A stretch of 64,000 nt of DNA from Phellopilus nigrolimitatus (GCA_021029095.1 JAJOHG010000001.1:2356001-2420000); one strand, 5' to 3'; shown: positions 11,932-22,964, counted from the first letter of the stretch. The notes: generated by a model from the sequence alone, not told the origin. Numbers and translations: made by a program.

Positions 11932-12722
11932 TCAATTTGAGTTGCGCTTCCAGTCTTTACCCGAGCCGCCCATGCCTCCTTGCTGGAATTGGAAGTGAAG
12001 TTCCACGGCGATCAGAAGATGGCGGCAGGGGGAAAACTGAAGAGTGAAAGGCACCCACCGGAAGGGCCTCCCGTTTCCAATCCTTTCCAGATCCTCCCAT
12101 GTTTCCTTGCTAGTAGGGTGTTAACAAATATAATGAACAAAAGTGTCGAAGAAGGAAAAGTGTCGAGGAAAAGAGAATGAAACTCACTGGAAGAGGTGCA
12201 GCCTCCCGCTTCCAATCTTTTCCCGAACCACCCATGTTTCCCTGCTAATTGTTCAAGACACGGGAATGAGCCGACTTCCAATTATATAGGCCTGAGAAAG
12301 AATGAGAAGGGAACTCACAGGTAAGGCCTCCGGATCACGTTTCCGGTCCTTATCGAGGCCGCTTTGCTGATGATCGAGAGAAAAATACACATTATTTGAG
12401 GGGCGCCCCCAAAACCACTTTTCTTTAAAAGCTTACAGGCTCGCGCTTCCAGTCTTTGCTCGGACCACCCATGCCACCTTGCTGCATTTGAAAGTCAGCT
12501 GTGTCGAGCCTGCAGACAAGTTTTATCGCACTCACAGGCTCGGCGAACGCAACGCGCTTGGCGAGATTGTCATGCGCCGCGACCTGATCGGAGGATAGCA
12601 GTATGAGCGAGTCGGTTATTATATGCTTAGCCACAGATAGACAGACGTACAGGTACAGCGCAGACGAGGGCAAGGAGACCGAGAAGACAGGACGTGAAGA
12701 ATAACAGTTTTTGAGAAAGCAT
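11932..12722 (-). CDS. secreted Kex2/DPAP repeat peptide precursor, one repeat per micro-exon
   Basis: Seven exons: 12722-12651, 12583-12536, 12481-12437, 12366-12319, 12244-12188, 12109-12059, 11982-11932; introns 54-78 nt with GT..AG, all phase 0; 123 residues. Exon 1 is a signal peptide (MLSQKLLFFTSCLLGLLALV, then CAVP). Exon 2 is a propeptide ending KR-VAFAEP. Exons 3-6 each code one unit: mature peptide, dibasic site, then a spacer of X-A/X-P dipeptides: QGGMGGPSKDW-KR-EP, QSGLDKD-RKR-DPEALP, QGNMGGSGKDW-KR-EAAPLP, QGNMGGSGKDW-KR-EALP. Exon 7 is QGGMGGSGKDW-KR-NSN-stop. Introns fall exactly between spacer and the Gln that starts each peptide. Exon 4 is divergent (lacks GGSGKDW). The Kex2/Ste13-type layout is visible; signalling role is inferred. 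Kinship with the LNADW gene is suggested by shared Asp-Trp ends and spacer logic only. Confidence 0.82.
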
Positions 12723-12944
12723 TGCAGGAGTGGAAGTAATAAATTGATAGAGACTTGATGACTAGCAGACGAGCTGAAGAGCACTGAAGTCGACAGTATC
12801 AGTATCTGGGAGGGATCTGTATTTCGGATCCTGAGAGATTTGTTCGAAGCGTATTGCTTGGGGAGAGATTCGATATCGGAGGGCAAGGAGATATCGGGCA
12901 AGGAGCGTGTATGGCAGGGGAGGAGGAGTCGGTGTGGGAGTGGG

Positions 12945-12954
12945 GGTTATAAAG
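12945..12954 (-). promoter_or_regulatory. TATA-like box upstream of the micro-exon peptide gene
   Basis: Minus strand CTTTATAACC about 225 bp upstream of the start codon; TTATAA is palindromic, so it could serve either strand. A pyrimidine-rich stretch follows on the minus strand. Confidence 0.35.
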
Positions 12955-14620
12955 AGGCCAGCGGAGCAGGAAGTTGGAAGTAGTCAAACCCAGCAAGGTG
13001 TGAGAGGATCAGGGCGCCGTGACCCGTGGCACGTCTGTGCGATCCAGGTGCTCGGGCCCATATTGTACTTCACCTTCCATATTAGCTATTTATATTGTTT
13101 AGCTCGGGTTTAGCACCAAGTAGGTGCCGAGCGAAGGAGCTCTCTGACCTCAGTACTTGCTGTTGTGCTCGTCTTTCAAATCAGTTCTCGCCTCCCTTTC
13201 TCAGGCATCCGCGGATTGCTGCATGAATGGCGACATTATCATGTCGAAGCGAGCAGTGTCATGGCCGCACACGGTCCATTTGACTTTAGTCCGACGTATC
13301 TCGGCTACTCGGCAAAGGTATGCCGACATTGCGATTTCCCTTTCCTGGAATGCGCAAATCAGGAACTAAGCCCGCCGCCCAGTTATCCTCCTCGCAAGGA
13401 CACAGACAAAAAAGCGTCGTCGGGATACAGAACGATATATTCTGCTCTATTCACAACTCCAACCATCACTCGAATTGCAGTACAAAAAAAGGCCACCGTG
13501 ACTTCATCTCTCCGAGCCTGGTACTCTCCGCAATTCAGCCATCACTGTCGCACACTGGCAGGACCCGTCCCATCCCTTTTCTACTTGCTTCCTTCCGCTC
13601 AATCTTCGTGATTGTCATCTTCGCTGACCCGAGGCCTGGCTGTCTTCCTGCCATAGGCTCAGGCCATCCTAACAGGAACCTGCGTAAGGTGCCATCTCTG
13701 AAACTTGCCATCAGCATCAGTGTTTCGACGACAACTGCAGCGAGCCACCCGTCCTTTCATTGTCTTCTTTCTGCGCTTTTCGCTACGTATTTTCTTTGGA
13801 TTTGAGCTGCTCTTGTTCATCCTACGGTTCGTGATCTACTATATATCGGACTGCAATCTTATCAAAATGAATTTATAATTAGACGACCCTAAATTATCCT
13901 GCGTACATATGTCTGCACCATGTGGGGGCTCGCATCAGCCTGAGCCGTATCTTTTCTATCCGGACAACACGGTCAAATTAGGCTCTGGCGGCCGTGTATC
14001 ATCTGGTAGCATGCGTGCCCGTCTGTGCCGGCTCGTCAGAACGAGGACCCCTGTAATCGCAATTTCTCTGGCCCTCATATTGAGGCAGCGACTCGATTGA
14101 GTCGAAGACCTGGCTCGGGTTCGGGCGTTTGCATCTCGTTGGACGCCGTTACGCGCGACAAAGGTGCAAGCAGTGTGCAGTTCGCTCTTGTGTTCGCAGT
14201 CGGCATCTTCCTGCTCCGAGGAGCTGCACGTCGTTGGGGGTGCCATCGCCAACGCTTACCGGCTAGTACGCCTGAAGTCACATGGTGCCCTCTGAGTAGG
14301 GAAAAAATAGGCACGTCTGTCTGTAGCTGAATCTACCAATCAGACCTCTCCTGCAACCCCAAAATCGACGAGATATTAGGTGCCGGCCCTGCTCTATTAC
14401 TCTTCTACGCTTCTACGGACTTTCTGGCGTCATGGCTCTGTTAACAATCGTGGCGCAGACAGGCGCCTAATCCTGGTGCCCCGGCCCACCAGTCGATCTC
14501 TCGCGGGCCGTGCTGTTGCTTCACCTTCTGTCGCCATGTCCAGGTGTCATATTGTGGAGACTTAAGTCCAGGTTTAATCCGACCGCCAACCATTCCTCTT
14601 TCGCGGCATCGGATAAACTC

Positions 14621-14672
14621 CCAAGGCGTTCTCAAGAACTCCTGTTCGAGTTATTTATCGATGAGGAGTGTC
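14621..14672 (+). repeat. dispersed repeat, copy 2
   Basis: Contains CGAGTTATTTATCGATGAGG preceded by AGAACTCCT, matching the minus strand of 8135-8182. A partial third copy (TTGAGTTATTTATCGATGAG) follows at 14731-14757, 86 bp downstream in direct orientation. Confidence 0.6.
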
Positions 14673-14730
14673 TTCGAACAATTTGCTCTCTCTTTAGAAA
14701 GGAGAGTGAATGGAGTAGACGATAACTGGA

Positions 14731-14757
14731 TTTGAGTTATTTATCGATGAGGAGCAC
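14731..14757 (+). repeat. dispersed repeat, partial copy 3
   Basis: Shares the core GAGTTATTTATCGATGAGGA with copy 2; upstream sequence differs. Confidence 0.6.
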
Positions 14758-17215
14758 TATCCCAGAACTTGAGCAGATATCTGGAATCAACCGAGTCTGT
14801 GCGTTCGAGATGTACCGTTGAAGCCAGAAATTTATTTCTGTTCAATTATGTAGAACAACGACAAGAATATTCGAAGAGCTTGCAGACCGCGCTTCGCAAT
14901 CCGGCACGAACGCACGCGTACTTTGAAAATTCAAACCGCGATAATCTCAATTTTCCCTCTGCCTCAAAAATATCCCATCAATGAAGCGGCATGCAGGCCT
15001 GTCGCACGCGATTCGGGCTTTGGATTCCTGGCTCGGTCTTATTACTGTCCCCATTCTTTGCTGCTAGCGCATGCTTTCTCTCCCATAGAAAAACTTGCCA
15101 AACTCAAAAACAGGGCCTGGAGATATGTAGGATGGAAGACCACAGATGCCCTCAGTTTATTTTGATTTTTACAGTCGTAGATAAGGCGCTTCGAATCAAA
15201 GGCAGTTTGTTGTCAAGCCGCACAAAAGATTTTCTCCGTCCTTCCGGTCTGCCCGAGCTGCGATGTGATCGCTGCTCCGTCGTGGTGACTTCCGGTTTGC
15301 TTCACAACCGTCGATCTTGCTTTCTCTCACGAGACCTCGGGCCTCTAATTTGGTCCTATTTCTTCATGTGTGCTGGCCCTGCACCCTTCATTATGTCGGG
15401 TTCTCGAGATCTTCTCCTGCTCATGTGCACATATGCATGGAACTGACGCCGCTACGTTAACGGTAACTGAAGGAGGAGACGTAGGCACAGTCGGCATGGA
15501 AACATCTGCAGGATGCCGCGTTCTGTCATTCGTTCAAATTACCTTCCCGTCATGATTTTCCAGGCCGGGCTTCCTGTTACATGCGCCAGTGTACATTGAT
15601 ACAACAACTCCCGCCAATTAAGTGGACCTACCTGCGACTCCTTCGCGGGTTCTTCTTGCTTTCGAGTGCGAATGTTGGAAAGGACCCATATTTCTATCTA
15701 TCTTGACCCGGCTTGCCGATTCGTGGCGCTGCCACGGGCCGCGCGAGCTTTCGGTCTCAAGTCCTTTCGTTTGCTTGATCATCGTCAGCATCTCGTATGC
15801 GATAGATAAAACATGAATTAAAGTTGAGTCTTCGGCATCTGCTTTCTCTAGTCCGAGTGAGTGTGTGCGTCAGCATTTTTAGGAGAAGATGCTCGTATTC
15901 TTGATTCTAGAGCCATCGCCTTTCCATCTGTGGTGTTCCGGGACGGCAATGGGCGGGATTATACTCTAACTGAACGCCGCATGGAGGATAATTCGAATTT
16001 CTCCATACATAAATGAGAGGGGAACTGGCGGCTCCAGCGCATTTTCGTTATGCCCAAGATTGAGTCATATGTCTTACAAGGCTTTGAGCAGACGGGTACT
16101 GATCCGATATCTTAGGCTCATTCGTAGGTTAGTGGCATCATGTAAAAATACAAAGACCGGTCGAAACATAAGATACATGACGCTATCCGCCCAATAACTC
16201 CAAACACGATCATCAAGGAGAAGGCCGAAAAAACCCTTCGTGAGCTATAGACGTCCTAGCGACGTCCTAGCCCGGACAGCTCGCGTTTGAATAATCCTTG
16301 GATGACGCAACTCTGGCATGTTTGCAAAGACTCCAAGTAGCGATTGTGATCTACGAATTGAGCTTAGCTTACAATAGACCATATATGTACTCAGGAGATA
16401 TCATGTCACCGCGTCGATGTCAAAGATGTGTACAGCACCTGTCGCAATGTCAGTTTCATAGTATATAATGATGTAGGCAGTCGGGTTCTGAGGCTTTTGC
16501 AAGATGTACATAACCCGAAAGGAAGCGCGTTACGGTTTGCGCATGTTAGATAAGCGATCGACGCGTCGATCAGGCACTTGCTCATCCTCGAGACCCTGGA
16601 AACCTGCAGGGACAGCAGAGAGGAATTGTTTTATAAGCTTTTCGCATTCACCACCGGAGAAACAAGATCAGAAAAGACACTCTCGTGCTTTCGAAAAAAA
16701 TCTTCCCTATATTGAAGATAGTATACGATGTGCCTGCAGGCTCGGCATTTCGTGTAGACCACATTCTTTATTTTCTGTTCAACTCATTCTTTGACCGCCT
16801 TCTCGACCCTCAAATGTTCCTGGAATGCATGTCGGCTGTGTTGTTATGCACATCAACCCGGAGATCCCTGGGAGTTCAGGCCTGAGAACATGACAAGTCT
16901 TCGTCTGCTCTCGCCTCAGCAATTGACTCCTTCATAATCTAGGCTCTCGGCCCGCGTGCACCGGGACGCCGCTGTGAGAAATTTCCACCTGCTTCCATCT
17001 GTATGTGTGCCTCCACTTGCATTGAGCATGCGACTGGGTGTAAAGAACGACTAACGTGACTGGGAAAAGGGTATGGGCAAATTATACATTTGGATTAGCC
17101 ACACATTCTTCCTTCCTTAATCAGACGAGGGTTATGAAGCACACCATCTAAGATAGCAGAAACGGTGCCGGTGTCTCCAGGTAATGATACACGATCAGAC
17201 CGAAGGATAAAATAT

Positions 17216-19441
17216 TCATGAGGGCAATGAGTTCATCTCTGCATCGACGCCCAACCTCTTCGCAATCGCAGGGGGTACGCCGCCAAGCTGCACAGGCAGT
17301 TTCTTCGGATGTCCCTAAAAGGTTTCAAAGATTTCCAGTCAGTATGTCAAAGCGAGTGAATAGACGTCGACAAACATGAAGAAGGTGATAGCGCAACCCG
17401 TTGAGCTGCTTATACTCTTTCGAACAACTGGCGTGCGGGCATTTATGCGGCTTTCTTTTCGGCTTGGAAAAACTGTCGTCCGAAGGACGTGGGGAATCCG
17501 TGACTGCTGCAGCGGATGTCGGGGATCCAGGCTCGTCAACAGGCTTCTTTTTCACCGTCGAAAACACACTCTGATAGTGAACCTTCGAGCTGAGAAGCCA
17601 TATATATTTAGTCAGGTGTGAGATTTGGAAATGAAGAGGGAAACCGACATCTGAAGATGATATTGGAGACCATTGATACTCTATTTGATTCGTTGAATAT
17701 TAGCTTTTATTTAAAGAAGGAAGTATGAACAAGAAGATTGACCTTCCATCCCCTGCTGCACCCTGACAAGCCGCATCTGAAAGGCGTATCATCGCAAGAG
17801 CGGAGATCATCCATGTGTTGATCCTTGAAGTGATTGTAAAGCTCTCCGGATGTCGAGAAGCCCTCCTTGCTTGCTGAACTCCCAGCAGGCCAGCAGTCCG
17901 CATGTCCGCACGTGTAAGCTAGGACTGACGAACTGGATACATAACAATTTTTGTTAGTTCGCAAATACAGTTATTTATATCTGACGCGCGGCAAATTAAA
18001 CGTACTCGGAGGACACTGGAAGCGTAGATGACAGTGTCGGGGCCGCCTTTTGTTTGCCCACTTTTATTGAATCGATGCGTACCCCTAGATAGGTTGGACA
18101 GGTTGCAGCGCTACGCCGGCGCTTACGAGGTAGTAATAGTCCGGAGACTGCTCGCTGAGTTCCTTCAATCGCAGGAGGCTCGCTCGATGGAGAACAGACG
18201 TATGGTACAGGGTTGACCACCGGGCTAAAGTGGGAAGTAGCGGGGTAAGCAAGTAGCTCTGACTGTTCACGGTCTACGTTGAGGGTGTCACCCGAGGCTG
18301 ATTGATTGTCATCTGCACTTGCATTAGGGACATCGAAAGAATCCTTGTTTAATTGGCTATTATCATGTGGAGGAGTAATGTGAGACGTTCTAGTATTGCA
18401 TTGAGCTTGGTCGTCTTGCACCTGACCGAAGTTGGCGAAGTCGGGCGTAAGAGGAATAGGTGAATAAGTCACTTGCTCATGTTCGTCTGGTGTTTCCGCT
18501 ATAGTCTGAGTAGCTTCGTCCTCAGCTCGTAAATCCGAAAGAGCCGTACTAAGAGAAGATGGACAGCAAGAGAACGAGTCCGCCGTTCGCGCATGTGAGT
18601 CAGTATCAGTGTTTTGGATGATGATACGATGTGTGCCGTCCATTTCCGTGTTTATGGAAGTAGTAGAACCAGAGGATTGCATATGCCCTACATCTAATAT
18701 CATCATGTCGAGTCCTGAACCATCCGAGTTTCTAGCGTCAGGAGCGACGAAGTCAAGGGGATCCCATGGAGGGTTCCAGTACGTCGAGGTGTCTTCTTCT
18801 GTAAAGAGCGGCCAAACGTCCGCCAAGAGACGAGAATCGGCAGCCACACCTTCAGTGTGAGGCTGAGAGATCTGGCGAGCGGCTGCACATTTCTTCCGCT
18901 CTAGCAGCCTCCAACGGTTGCGACAGCCCAGGCCGCTTCGACGGAGCTCCTGGCCGATGAGTCCCCACTTCGGTTTCGTCATACCGTACCGCGCGAGGAT
19001 CTCTAACAGCTGTCTATCCTCTTCGTCAGACCAATCATCCTTCTTGAGGTTGGGATCTAACGCCTCTCGGTAGCGTTTCGAGCACGCGTCGTCTGTGCGC
19101 CCAGGGATTCCGCGGGCGATTTGGGACCATTTGTTCGGGTGTTTCTCAAATAGTGAGAGGAGGAGTTGGTCTTCCTCCTGCGTCCACGCACACTTCTTGA
19201 CGGTCGGAGAGAGGGAATGCAGCCATCGCTACCCGTTGAGATGTAATTCTATTAAGTATTCTAATGCATGACATGCTTTATAGACGCTCACTTTTCTACA
19301 AGCCTTGTTTGTCCTTCCCGGGACCGACAGAGCGATCGTCTTCCAGCTCTCCGTATTCTCACCATGGATCCGGATGGCGTCTGTAAGCAACCTGTCTTCG
19401 TAGGGCGTCCATGGGCGTCCCAGGTTGGCCTGCTTGCTCAT
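17216..19441 (-). CDS. Myb-repeat plus C2H2 zinc-finger DNA-binding protein
   Basis: Exons 19441-19292, 19228-18006, 17932-17743, 17680-17649, 17589-17376, 17314-17216; all phases agree; about 635 residues. The N-terminus carries three SANT/Myb repeats: RPWTPYEDRLL..WKTIALSVPGRT, CAWTQEEDQLLLSLF..WSQIARGIPGRT, and DDWSDEEDRQLLEIL..KWGLIGQEL, with conserved Trp spacing. A long Ser/Thr/acidic linker follows. The C-terminus has C2H2-like fingers: CGHADC..HFKDQH, CGLSGCSRGWK + SINGLQYHLQ (split over a 32-nt exon), and HKCPHASCSKEYKQLNGLRYHLLHGH. The last resembles the Sfp1-type finger. A nuclear transcription factor is likely; targets unknown. It diverges from PRP17. Confidence 0.8.
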
Positions 19442-19659
19442 TTACATCGAGTGTAATCGTTCAGTGTGAACTTGTAAAGTAAGCGAGGCCTTCCAGTACG
19501 TAATTCAAGCGTGAGACAGAATTGCTATTTCAAGGGACTGCAGCGATCGTCAGTTCATTCCAGTCAGACTTGTTCGACCTCTTGCTTCGTTTCTCACTGA
19601 CTTGTCCACACGCACTGAGTCCGGGTCAAAAGTTACATCAGAAAGACTTGTCCGCCGAC
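19442..19659. promoter_or_regulatory. shared divergent promoter, Myb gene / PRP17
   Basis: Only 218 bp separate the two start codons, so both promoters must lie here. No clear TATA box seen. Confidence 0.55.
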
Positions 19660-21766
19660 ATGTCTTTATTGCATGGTTACTCTTCCGATGAGGATGATAC
19701 CCCTATGTCATCGACGCAGGATGCGTTCGGCATTTCTGCAATCCCTACTACGAAGAAAGCACGTCTAGAACAGACGTCCTCGGCGTTGGTTGCGACTAGT
19801 GCACCTGATGTGCTTGCAGAGGTACGTTCCACTACCTGGCTTGTGGTTATAGATCTTAACATCAGTTTCTTTCATACCAGGATCCGCTGAAGCAAACTTC
19901 GCTTATAACGCGTCCATCAGACACACAAATGAACGTGAACATTCCCTACAGCGATATGACACTCCCTGTACATGGACCCGAGAACCCATTTAGCGACCGG
20001 AACCGCTTCGAGAATCAAAACGCTCTGGCAGGACACGTGGAAGAGCAGGCAATGACAGAGCACTCTTTCCGGAGGCAGCATCTCACGTACAGCATCCTCG
20101 GTTACTCTGCGAACCCGTCTATAGATCCCAATGCTCCTGCCGTTATAGGCTCTGTTGAGAAAGCACAGGCGAACGGATTTGCGACTCTAGATATGATCCG
20201 CGCGAACCGCTCAGAAAAGAAAGAACTCAAAAGGAAGCGGAAGCCGAAGGGGGATGTAGATGTGGTGGATGGAGAGGGTGCGTATGTTGGTCCATGGGCG
20301 ACGTGGGAGGGCGAGGGCGAGGACCAGTCGAATGACCTTCCAGAGAAAACTGTCGACACAGGAGCGGATGAAGAGGAAGAGTCGGAGGATGAGGGGCCAG
20401 TGATCGCGAAGAGGAAGGCGAAGGCGAAGCGCGGGATTGCGGGCCAGGAATCGTCTATCTACCATGGCAAGTCGTTGACGGACTACCAGGGTCGAACATA
20501 CATGCACCCGCCGCTCGCGGAAGCGCCGCATATCGCCCAGGAACCTGGATCACAAGACTGCTTCATACCAAAAGTCTGCGTCCATACATATACAGGACAT
20601 ACGCAGGGTGTATCCGTCATCAAGCTCTTGCCGAAGACAGCGCATCTTTTCCTCAGCGGTTCAATGGATACCAAAATTAAAGTGAGCTTCCTTCTAATTG
20701 AGTTGTCTAATGAAACTGACGTTCGCGTAGCTCTGGGACGTTTATACCACTGGCAATTGCCAACGTACGTATATGGGCCATACGAAAGCGGTGAAAGACG
20801 TGTGCTTCTCAAACGACGGACGACGGTTCCTCTCGTGCGGCTATGATCGCCAGATGAAGCTCTGGGACACCGAAACGGGCCAGTGTATCAAGCGCTTTAG
20901 CAACGGAAAGATTCCATACGTGATAAAGTTCCATCCGGATGATGATAAGCAGAATATCTTTCTCGCTGGCATGTCAGACAAGAAGATCATCCAGGTAGGT
21001 TTCGGACGCTTTTGCTCGTAATTCAGGTACTAAATAGCGTCACAGTATGACATGGATTCCGGGGAGATTACTCAGGAGTACGACCAGCATCTGGGTCCAG
21101 TCAATACGATCACGTTCGTTGACGAGAATCGACGCTTCGTCACAACGTCGGATGACAAGACGATCCGAGCATGGGACTTCGACATCCCAGTCGTTATCAA
21201 GTACATCGCAGAGCCGTTCATGCATTCCATGCCTGCGGTTACACTCCACCCATCCAGTACGACTTAATTCTCTCCTCGCGGCCCTTTTTCCAGATATCTG
21301 ACTCCTGTTTTATCTGCTCTAGAAAAATACTTTGCCGCACAATCGCTCGACAACCAGATTCTCATCTACAGCACGGACAACTTCCGCCAGAACCGCAAGA
21401 AACGGTTCGCGGGGCACAGCACTGCCGGATATGCATGCCAAGTCGGCTTCTCGCCGGATGGGAGGTGGGTCAGCAGCGGAGACAGCTCCGGAGACGTAGT
21501 GTTCTGGGACTGGAAGACTGGTCGGATAAAATCCCGCCTCAAGGCGCATCAGAAAGTCGTCATCGCGCACGAGTGGCTACCGCATGAAAGTGTAAGTGAC
21601 AACTTTTATGTTTGCTTTGTTACAGGACGACAAGATGCTTATTTGGGGACATCTTTCAGTCCAAGGTTCTGACGGCATCATGGGACGGGCTAATTAAACT
21701 ATGGGTAAGTTCTTTGACTTGCCTCCTGCGCTTCAGCTTCTGACATACGGCATTCATCAGGACTGA
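19660..21766 (+). CDS. PRP17: pre-mRNA splicing factor PRP17/CDC40
   Basis: WD40 factor of the second catalytic step of splicing. Exons 19660-19821, 19881-20681, 20731-20994, 21046-21256, 21323-21591, 21660-21704 and 21761-21766 give 585 residues, close to the family length. The N-terminal half has the PRP17 block [21 protein letters not shown] and [10 protein letters not shown]. Seven blades follow, ending [15 protein letters not shown], with the terminal Asp and stop on a 6-nt last exon. A basic stretch ([12 protein letters not shown]) looks like a nuclear localisation signal. Every junction keeps frame, which supports the model. Confidence 0.92.
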
Positions 21767-22450
21767 GATTTTGTAGACTTGCTTGTATTGTATTCTGTAC
21801 CTCCGACACAATTTGGACGACATCAATCTCCCTGATTCATACGCGTTACTGTCTTTTTTTGCTTGTCGGCAGATTCTCGATTCCACAGCATCGAAAGAGC
21901 GAGCTGAAGGTGAAATAACGATATATTGATTTTAGGTTTCTATTTTAAGTAAGGCGCGGCCACACCTTGACAAGTCAGCCAATGCTACGACGTAGGCGAT
22001 GACGTCGAACAAGGGGTCGCTTTCTCGTGGCGGTGCAACTTTCATGGTCCAACAAGCTTATTTGATCGTGTTTGACACGCGTCTTCCTGCGCTTCTACTC
22101 GAATCCGACGCGTTTGAAAGCCGGAGCCTGGTCAAGAACGAAGCTACGAAAGGCTGTCAATCGCAATCATGTCCAATTCGTATTTGCAGACAACCACAAT
22201 ACGCTTTTTGGTGGTTTCAGTATAGTGGCAGACCTGCGCACGTGCAATCTGTGCCAGTCCCGACTGAAACGACAGAGTATAAAAGGCGAGCGGGATCGGA
22301 ATCCAGCCCCTCACTCCTTTCTTTCGTTCCACCACCATCTCCTATGCGCATGCGCGCTCTTCCCTTTGTCCTTCCTTTTGTCCTTCCTTTAGTATAGGTT
22401 TCTCGACGCTGCTTCTTATCAGCGTGGCATCCCGATCAGGGGAGTTTGGC

Positions 22451-22466
22451 GGGGGGGAGACCCCCC
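22451..22466 (+). other. GC hairpin with GAGA loop
   Basis: Six G pair with six C across a GAGA tetraloop (G22451-56 with C22461-66). Confidence 0.6.
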
Positions 22467-22560
22467 GTCCATCGAAAGCAGTCAGCGCACGACTGTCTAG
22501 GTGTCCTTGCCAGGGTTCTCCCACTGGGTTACCTGGAAGGTTTCTCCTCCTGTGAGTGCG

Positions 22561-22574
22561 GCCCCTTCGGGGGC
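22561..22574 (+). other. GC hairpin with TTCG loop
   Basis: GCCCC-TTCG-GGGGC, a perfect five-pair stem closed by the very stable UUCG tetraloop if transcribed. Confidence 0.65.
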
Positions 22575-22964
22575 GGACGGCTTTAAAGCAATTTTTATCG
22601 CGCACTGTATATCCCTGTAGTAGGCTTTCGTGTAGTAAATAAAGTAGGTACGTAGGTATATTGTGGTAGGTAGCCCTTTTTTTAGAATTAGAAATGAATT
22701 CGAAAAAATACCGAGGACGAGGGACGGAAGTAAACGCTGAAGTGAATTGGATCGACAGGGTCCCAGAAGGAATGAGCGTGGGAACTCAAGCCACCGTGTT
22801 CAACTTCTCGCGGTTCGCGTATCGTGGCTTCACAACCTACTCTCAAACCATAACTACTATTAAGCTGAGCACGCTGCAGTCCGCAGGACGAGCACGACGA
22901 CGGCACGACAACACAAAGACAACCTATATAAACTCCTGCCGACACAATGGCCAATGTGTCGACC

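Larger units (their letters stand above)
12960..17215. other. gene-poor interval
   Basis: About 4.2 kb without a supported gene. Open frames near 13.2-13.8 kb and 15.0-15.5 kb overlap in different frames and show no domain, signal peptide with repeats, or coherent splice pattern. Contains two copies of the dispersed repeat (14621-14672, 14731-14757). Confidence 0.45.
21990..22680 (+). mobile_element. LTR-like or non-coding transcription unit (uncertain)
   Basis: This stretch has a strong TATA box (GTATAAAAGG, from 22277), a CT-rich segment that could hold the start site, two strong hairpins, and AATAAA near 22640 followed by GT-rich sequence. A transcript of roughly 350 nt would fit. That order (TATA, structured middle, AATAAA) is like a solo LTR or short retroelement, but I could not find matching element ends or a target-site duplication. 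A TGACGTC site lies near 22000. Confidence 0.28.

Noticed and set aside
12012..12281. An 89-codon open frame with two KHG(W/R)..K repeats on the minus strand
   Set aside because: It is the wrong frame of exons 5 and 6 plus their intron; the phase-0 frame gives clean signal, KR and dipeptide units.
12425..12901. A 158-codon open frame covering part of the micro-exon gene
   Set aside because: It runs through exon 2, intron 2 and exon 3 in frame but starts in promoter sequence, misses the signal-peptide exon and ends in intron 3. The spliced model explains the repeats better.
5738..17215. Classical basidiomycete mating-type B genes (CaaX pheromones, Ste3 receptor)
   Set aside because: I looked for small ORFs ending in Cys-aliphatic-aliphatic-X and for seven-helix receptors and saw none.
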